64,000 nucleotides of DNA, taken from NCBI GenBank assembly GCA_017792345.1, contig CP051228.1:4680148-4744147 (forward strand), read 5' to 3'. Source of the DNA: Mesoflavibacter sp. GTDB taxonomy: Bacteria > Pseudomonadota > Alphaproteobacteria > UBA8366 > Aestuariispiraceae. Below the pieces are notes generated by a model, which was given only the letters and a program-made list of their open reading frames with translations, did not search any database and was not told the origin of the DNA. Position numbers and translations under genes: made by a program. Positions 61,533 through 64,000 of the stretch are shown here, in pieces (position 1 is the first letter of the stretch; the number at the start of each line of letters is the position of its first letter).

Positions 61533-62252
61533 ATGTGCGGACGGTATTCGCTGACGACGCCGATCGAAGGCATTCGTAGATTGTTCGGATTCGAACGCAT
61601 TCCCAACCTGCCCGCCCGACACAACATCGCCCCGACACAGGCCGTCCTGGCCGTGCGCGAAGAAAACAGCGTCCGAACCTGTTTCATGGCCCGTTGGGGC
61701 TTGATCCCCGGCTGGTCCAAGGACCCGTCCATCGGTGCGAAGATGATCAATGCGCGGGCGGAAACGGTTCGGGAGAAGCCCTCCTTCAAGACCGCCTTCA
61801 AACGCCGTCGCTGCCTGATTCCGGTCGACGCCTTCTATGAATGGAAGACGCTGGGGGGCAAGAAACAGCCTTTCCGCATCGCATTCGACGACGGCGAGGT
61901 CTTCGCCTTTGCGGGCCTGTGGGAGCGCTGGCAGGGGGCGGACGGGTCGGATGTGGAGACCTGCAGCATCGTCACCACGGAAGCGAACGAGGCCCTGCAC
62001 GACCTGCATCACCGCATGCCGGTCATTGTCGATCCGCATCGTTTCGAAACTTGGCTGCATGCCGACGAGGACGAGGCCGCGCGGGTCATGCGCCCCTATG
62101 TCGGCGCACGGAAACTCGTCTATCATCCGGTATCGCCGCGCCTGAACGATGTGCGCAACGACGATGAGGACTTGTCCCGGCCGATCGAGCTGGACCCTGA
62201 ATTGCTGAAAGAACCAGCGAAGAAATCCGACGACCAGATGTCGCTGTTCTAG
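61533..62252 (+). CDS. HMCES/YedK family SOS-response-associated protein
   Basis: The 239-residue protein begins MCGRYSLTTP, so Cys2 becomes the catalytic N-terminal residue that crosslinks to abasic sites in single-stranded DNA. NIAPTQAVLAV, ARWGLIPGWSKD, INARAETV, CLIPVDAFYEWK and LHDLHHRMPVIV are all standard blocks. It protects abasic sites in replication. It is 7 bp after the phosphatidyltransferase gene in the same direction. Confidence 0.95.
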   Translation: MCGRYSLTTPIEGIRRLFGFERIPNLPARHNIAPTQAVLAVREENSVRTCFMARWGLIPGWSKDPSIGAKMINARAETVREKPSFKTAFKRRRCLIPVDAFYEWKTLGGKKQPFRIAFDDGEVFAFAGLWERWQGADGSDVETCSIVTTEANEALHDLHHRMPVIVDPHRFETWLHADEDEAARVMRPYVGARKLVYHPVSPRLNDVRNDDEDLSRPIELDPELLKEPAKKSDDQMSLF

Positions 62253-62254
62253 GA

Positions 62255-63043
62255 TTACCGCGACGGCGGCGCCATCCCGTCGAATTCGGATAGGAAGACG
62301 GCGAAGTTCGACGCGGCACGGGCAACCAGGCGGCGCCCGGTCTCCGCATCTGCGGCCAAGGCGTCCCCCGCCGCGCCCTGCGGATTGAGATCCCGCATCA
62401 GCCAGCCCAGTTTGACCGGCTTGCCGCCGACACCGACGAAACGGTTGCGCTTGGCCCATTCCTCCCCAGCGGACGGGAACCTCGCCAACTTGTCCTGTCG
62501 AACGGCTGCGTCCCGGATCGCCAGCATGGCCGATGTCTCCAGCGCGCCGCCATGGATGCCGTGGGTCAACTCATCGGCGTCCAGTACGCCTTCCGCCTCC
62601 GCCAGGGCATACCAGGATGTATGGGCGGTCAGCATGCCATGGGCCGCGCGCAGATCGCGGGCAACGATATCCATGGCGGATACGTTGCCGCCATGGCCGT
62701 TGAAGATCACCAGCTTGCGGATGCCCGCCCGGGCCACGCCTTGCCCGATCTCGGTCCACAGCCGGATCAGCGTCTCCGCCGACAGGCTGAGCGTGCCTGG
62801 AAAATCCTCATGCTCGATGCTGCGTCCGATGGGCTGCATCGGCAGAATCAAGACGTCCAGATCGGGGTCGATTCCCGGCATGGCCGCGTCCAGTACGGCA
62901 GCGGCAAGATCGCTGTCGACCGATAGCGGCAGATGCGGCCCGTGTTGCTCCGTCGCGCCGACAGGCAGGACGGCAATCGCGCGGTCGCTGTCGACCGCGC
63001 GAAACTCTTCCACCGTCAGATCTGCCCAGTATCGTGCCGTCAT
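62255..63043 (-). CDS. creatininase family protein
   Basis: The 262-residue protein has VLPVGATEQHGPHLPLSVDSD, VIFNGHGGN and HGGALETSAML, which carry the His/Asp/Glu metal ligands of the creatininase amidohydrolase family. Members include creatininase, formamidopyrimidine deformylases and mycofactocin maturases; the substrate here is unknown. It converges with the YedK gene and lies next to the dioxygenase gene on the same strand. Confidence 0.87.
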   Translation of the reverse strand: MTARYWADLTVEEFRAVDSDRAIAVLPVGATEQHGPHLPLSVDSDLAAAVLDAAMPGIDPDLDVLILPMQPIGRSIEHEDFPGTLSLSAETLIRLWTEIGQGVARAGIRKLVIFNGHGGNVSAMDIVARDLRAAHGMLTAHTSWYALAEAEGVLDADELTHGIHGGALETSAMLAIRDAAVRQDKLARFPSAGEEWAKRNRFVGVGGKPVKLGWLMRDLNPQGAAGDALAADAETGRRLVARAASNFAVFLSEFDGMAPPSR

Positions 63044-63087
63044 GGCGCGAGAATGGCCGCAGATGCCGAGAACCGCAACCGCCGGGA

Positions 63088-64000
63088 TTACGCCTTGGCA
63101 GCGATCACCCCGCGCTGCACCTGATCGCGCTCGATGCTTTCGAACAGGGCTTTGAAATTACCCTCGCCGAAGCCTTCGTCGTGTTTGCGCTGAATGATCT
63201 CGAAGAAGGCCGGGCCCAGCAACGGCTTGGTAAAGATTTGCAGCAGGATGCGCGGATCGCCGTCTTCCGTCGATCCGTCGACCAACAGGCCGCGCGCCTT
63301 CATCTCGTCAACCGGTTCGCCATGACCGGGCAGGCGTTCTTCCAGCATGTCGTAATAGGTCGCCGGCGGCGGTTTCATGAAATCGATGCCCAGCGCCCGC
63401 AGACGGTCGACCGTGGCGTAGATGTCGTCGGTGGACAGGGCGATATGCTGAATGCCCTCGCCGTTGAAATCGTCCAGGAATTCCTGGATTTGGCCTTTGC
63501 CCTCGGTCGCTTCCTCATTCAGCGGGATTCGGATCAGCCCATCGGGCGCCGCCATGGCCTTGGAATGAAGCCCAGTATATTCGCCCTTGATGTCGAAATA
63601 CCGGATTTCCTTGAAGTTGAAGAAGCGTTCATAGAAGGACGCCCAATAACCCATCCGGCCCTTGTAGACATTGTGGGTCAGGTGATCGATCGTCTTCAGA
63701 CCGGCCCCGACGGGGTTGCGATCGACGCCGTCCAGATACTTGAAATCGATGTCATAGATCGTCGCCTGGTCGCCGAACCGGTCGATCAGGAAGATCGGCG
63801 CCCCGCCGATGCCCTTGATCGCGGGCAGGCGCAGTTCCATGGGGCCGGTCGGCAGTTCCATCGGTTCCGCCCCGCGCCGCAGCAATTCGTCATAGGCGTG
63901 ATGCGCGTCCTGCACCCGGAACGCCATGGCGCAGGCGGCGGGCCCGTGTTCCGCCGCGAAGAACTCCGCCTGGCTGCGGGGCTGTTCGTTCAGGATGAAA
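63088..64000 (-). CDS. hppD: 4-hydroxyphenylpyruvate dioxygenase (5' end cut by window)
   Basis: About 303 residues to the stop are visible. The reading frame continues past the window edge as [29 protein letters not shown], so the internal Met at 63927 is not the start. [31 protein letters not shown] and [21 protein letters not shown] carry the iron ligands (two His, one Glu) of the C-terminal half. The enzyme turns 4-hydroxyphenylpyruvate into homogentisate in tyrosine breakdown. It adds a third aromatic pathway to this end of the window. Confidence 0.94.
   Translation of the reverse strand, partial: FILNEQPRSQAEFFAAEHGPAACAMAFRVQDAHHAYDELLRRGAEPMELPTGPMELRLPAIKGIGGAPIFLIDRFGDQATIYDIDFKYLDGVDRNPVGAGLKTIDHLTHNVYKGRMGYWASFYERFFNFKEIRYFDIKGEYTGLHSKAMAAPDGLIRIPLNEEATEGKGQIQEFLDDFNGEGIQHIALSTDDIYATVDRLRALGIDFMKPPPATYYDMLEERLPGHGEPVDEMKARGLLVDGSTEDGDPRILLQIFTKPLLGPAFFEIIQRKHDEGFGEGNFKALFESIERDQVQRGVIAAKA

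Overview
The window looks like a chromosomal segment of a GC-rich alphaproteobacterium. UPF0262, DUF2948, DUF3108 and CigR-like genes, a short-form HisG, a BacA/SbmA-type transporter and several PAS_5 (PF07310-like) proteins are all typical of that class, and the mix points towards Rhodospirillales-related lineages; I cannot fix the genus. No prophage, insertion sequence or CRISPR array was seen. The only classical mobile-type genes are a ParDE pair, plus families of short palindromic repeats.

Layout. 1-6.2 kb (minus): a housekeeping run hisG-hisD-UPF0262-phosphatase-maf-rng-yacG, with an AraC/MGMT alkylation-repair fusion next to it. 6.2-9.8 kb: a HupE/UreJ-like membrane protein divergent from a DUF4198 periplasmic protein, then a Tat-lipoprotein M48 protease and an AT-rich gap. 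10.2-15.5 kb: tadA divergent from rluB-rsmD-bluB-mnmA, a secreted binding-protein-like gene and tRNA-Met(CAU). 15.6-21 kb: a bile-acid-type symporter, a GNAT enzyme, two PAS_5 proteins, an exported hydrolase and a BacA/SbmA-type transporter. 21-26.3 kb (minus): a complete livG-F-H-M-K branched-chain amino acid ABC transporter. 26.6-34.8 kb: a strongly expressed porin, a lipoprotein of unknown function, an MFS transporter, a GNAT enzyme, glmS and glmU. 35.5-38.6 kb: a tightly coupled four-gene cassette with two small membrane proteins, a PAPS-type sulfotransferase and an exported arylsulfotransferase-like beta-propeller; I consider this the most interesting possible undescribed system here. 38.6-43.9 kb: DUF3108, a CigR-like protein, tRNA-Val(CAC), a GMC oxidoreductase and an orphan Tat-exported peptide/solute-binding protein. 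44-51.2 kb: an HxlR regulator divergent from an imine-reductase-like enzyme, a non-pyrrolysine MttB-family methyltransferase, a third PAS_5 protein and an 854-residue dimethylglycine/sarcosine-dehydrogenase-like flavoprotein, which together suggest methylamine or betaine C1 metabolism. 51.3-52.6 kb: ParDE and a GntR/FCD regulator. 52.9-60.3 kb: two aromatic pathways, gentisate (dioxygenase, FAH-family hydrolase, flavin-reductase-like protein) and phenylacetyl-CoA epoxidase paaABCDE. 60.9-64 kb: a CDP-alcohol phosphatidyltransferase, an HMCES/YedK-type protein, a creatininase-family enzyme and a 5'-cut 4-hydroxyphenylpyruvate dioxygenase.

Common themes are aromatic catabolism (gentisate, phenylacetate, tyrosine), uptake of amino acids and peptides, and C1/N-methyl metabolism. 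This fits a heterotroph that lives on dissolved organic nitrogen and plant or algal aromatics; the lifestyle is inference. Four loci carry the same kind of palindromic repeat. One is a tandem array of a composite unit of about 194 bp just after paaE, and one is a single composite copy in the gntR/gentisate promoter region.
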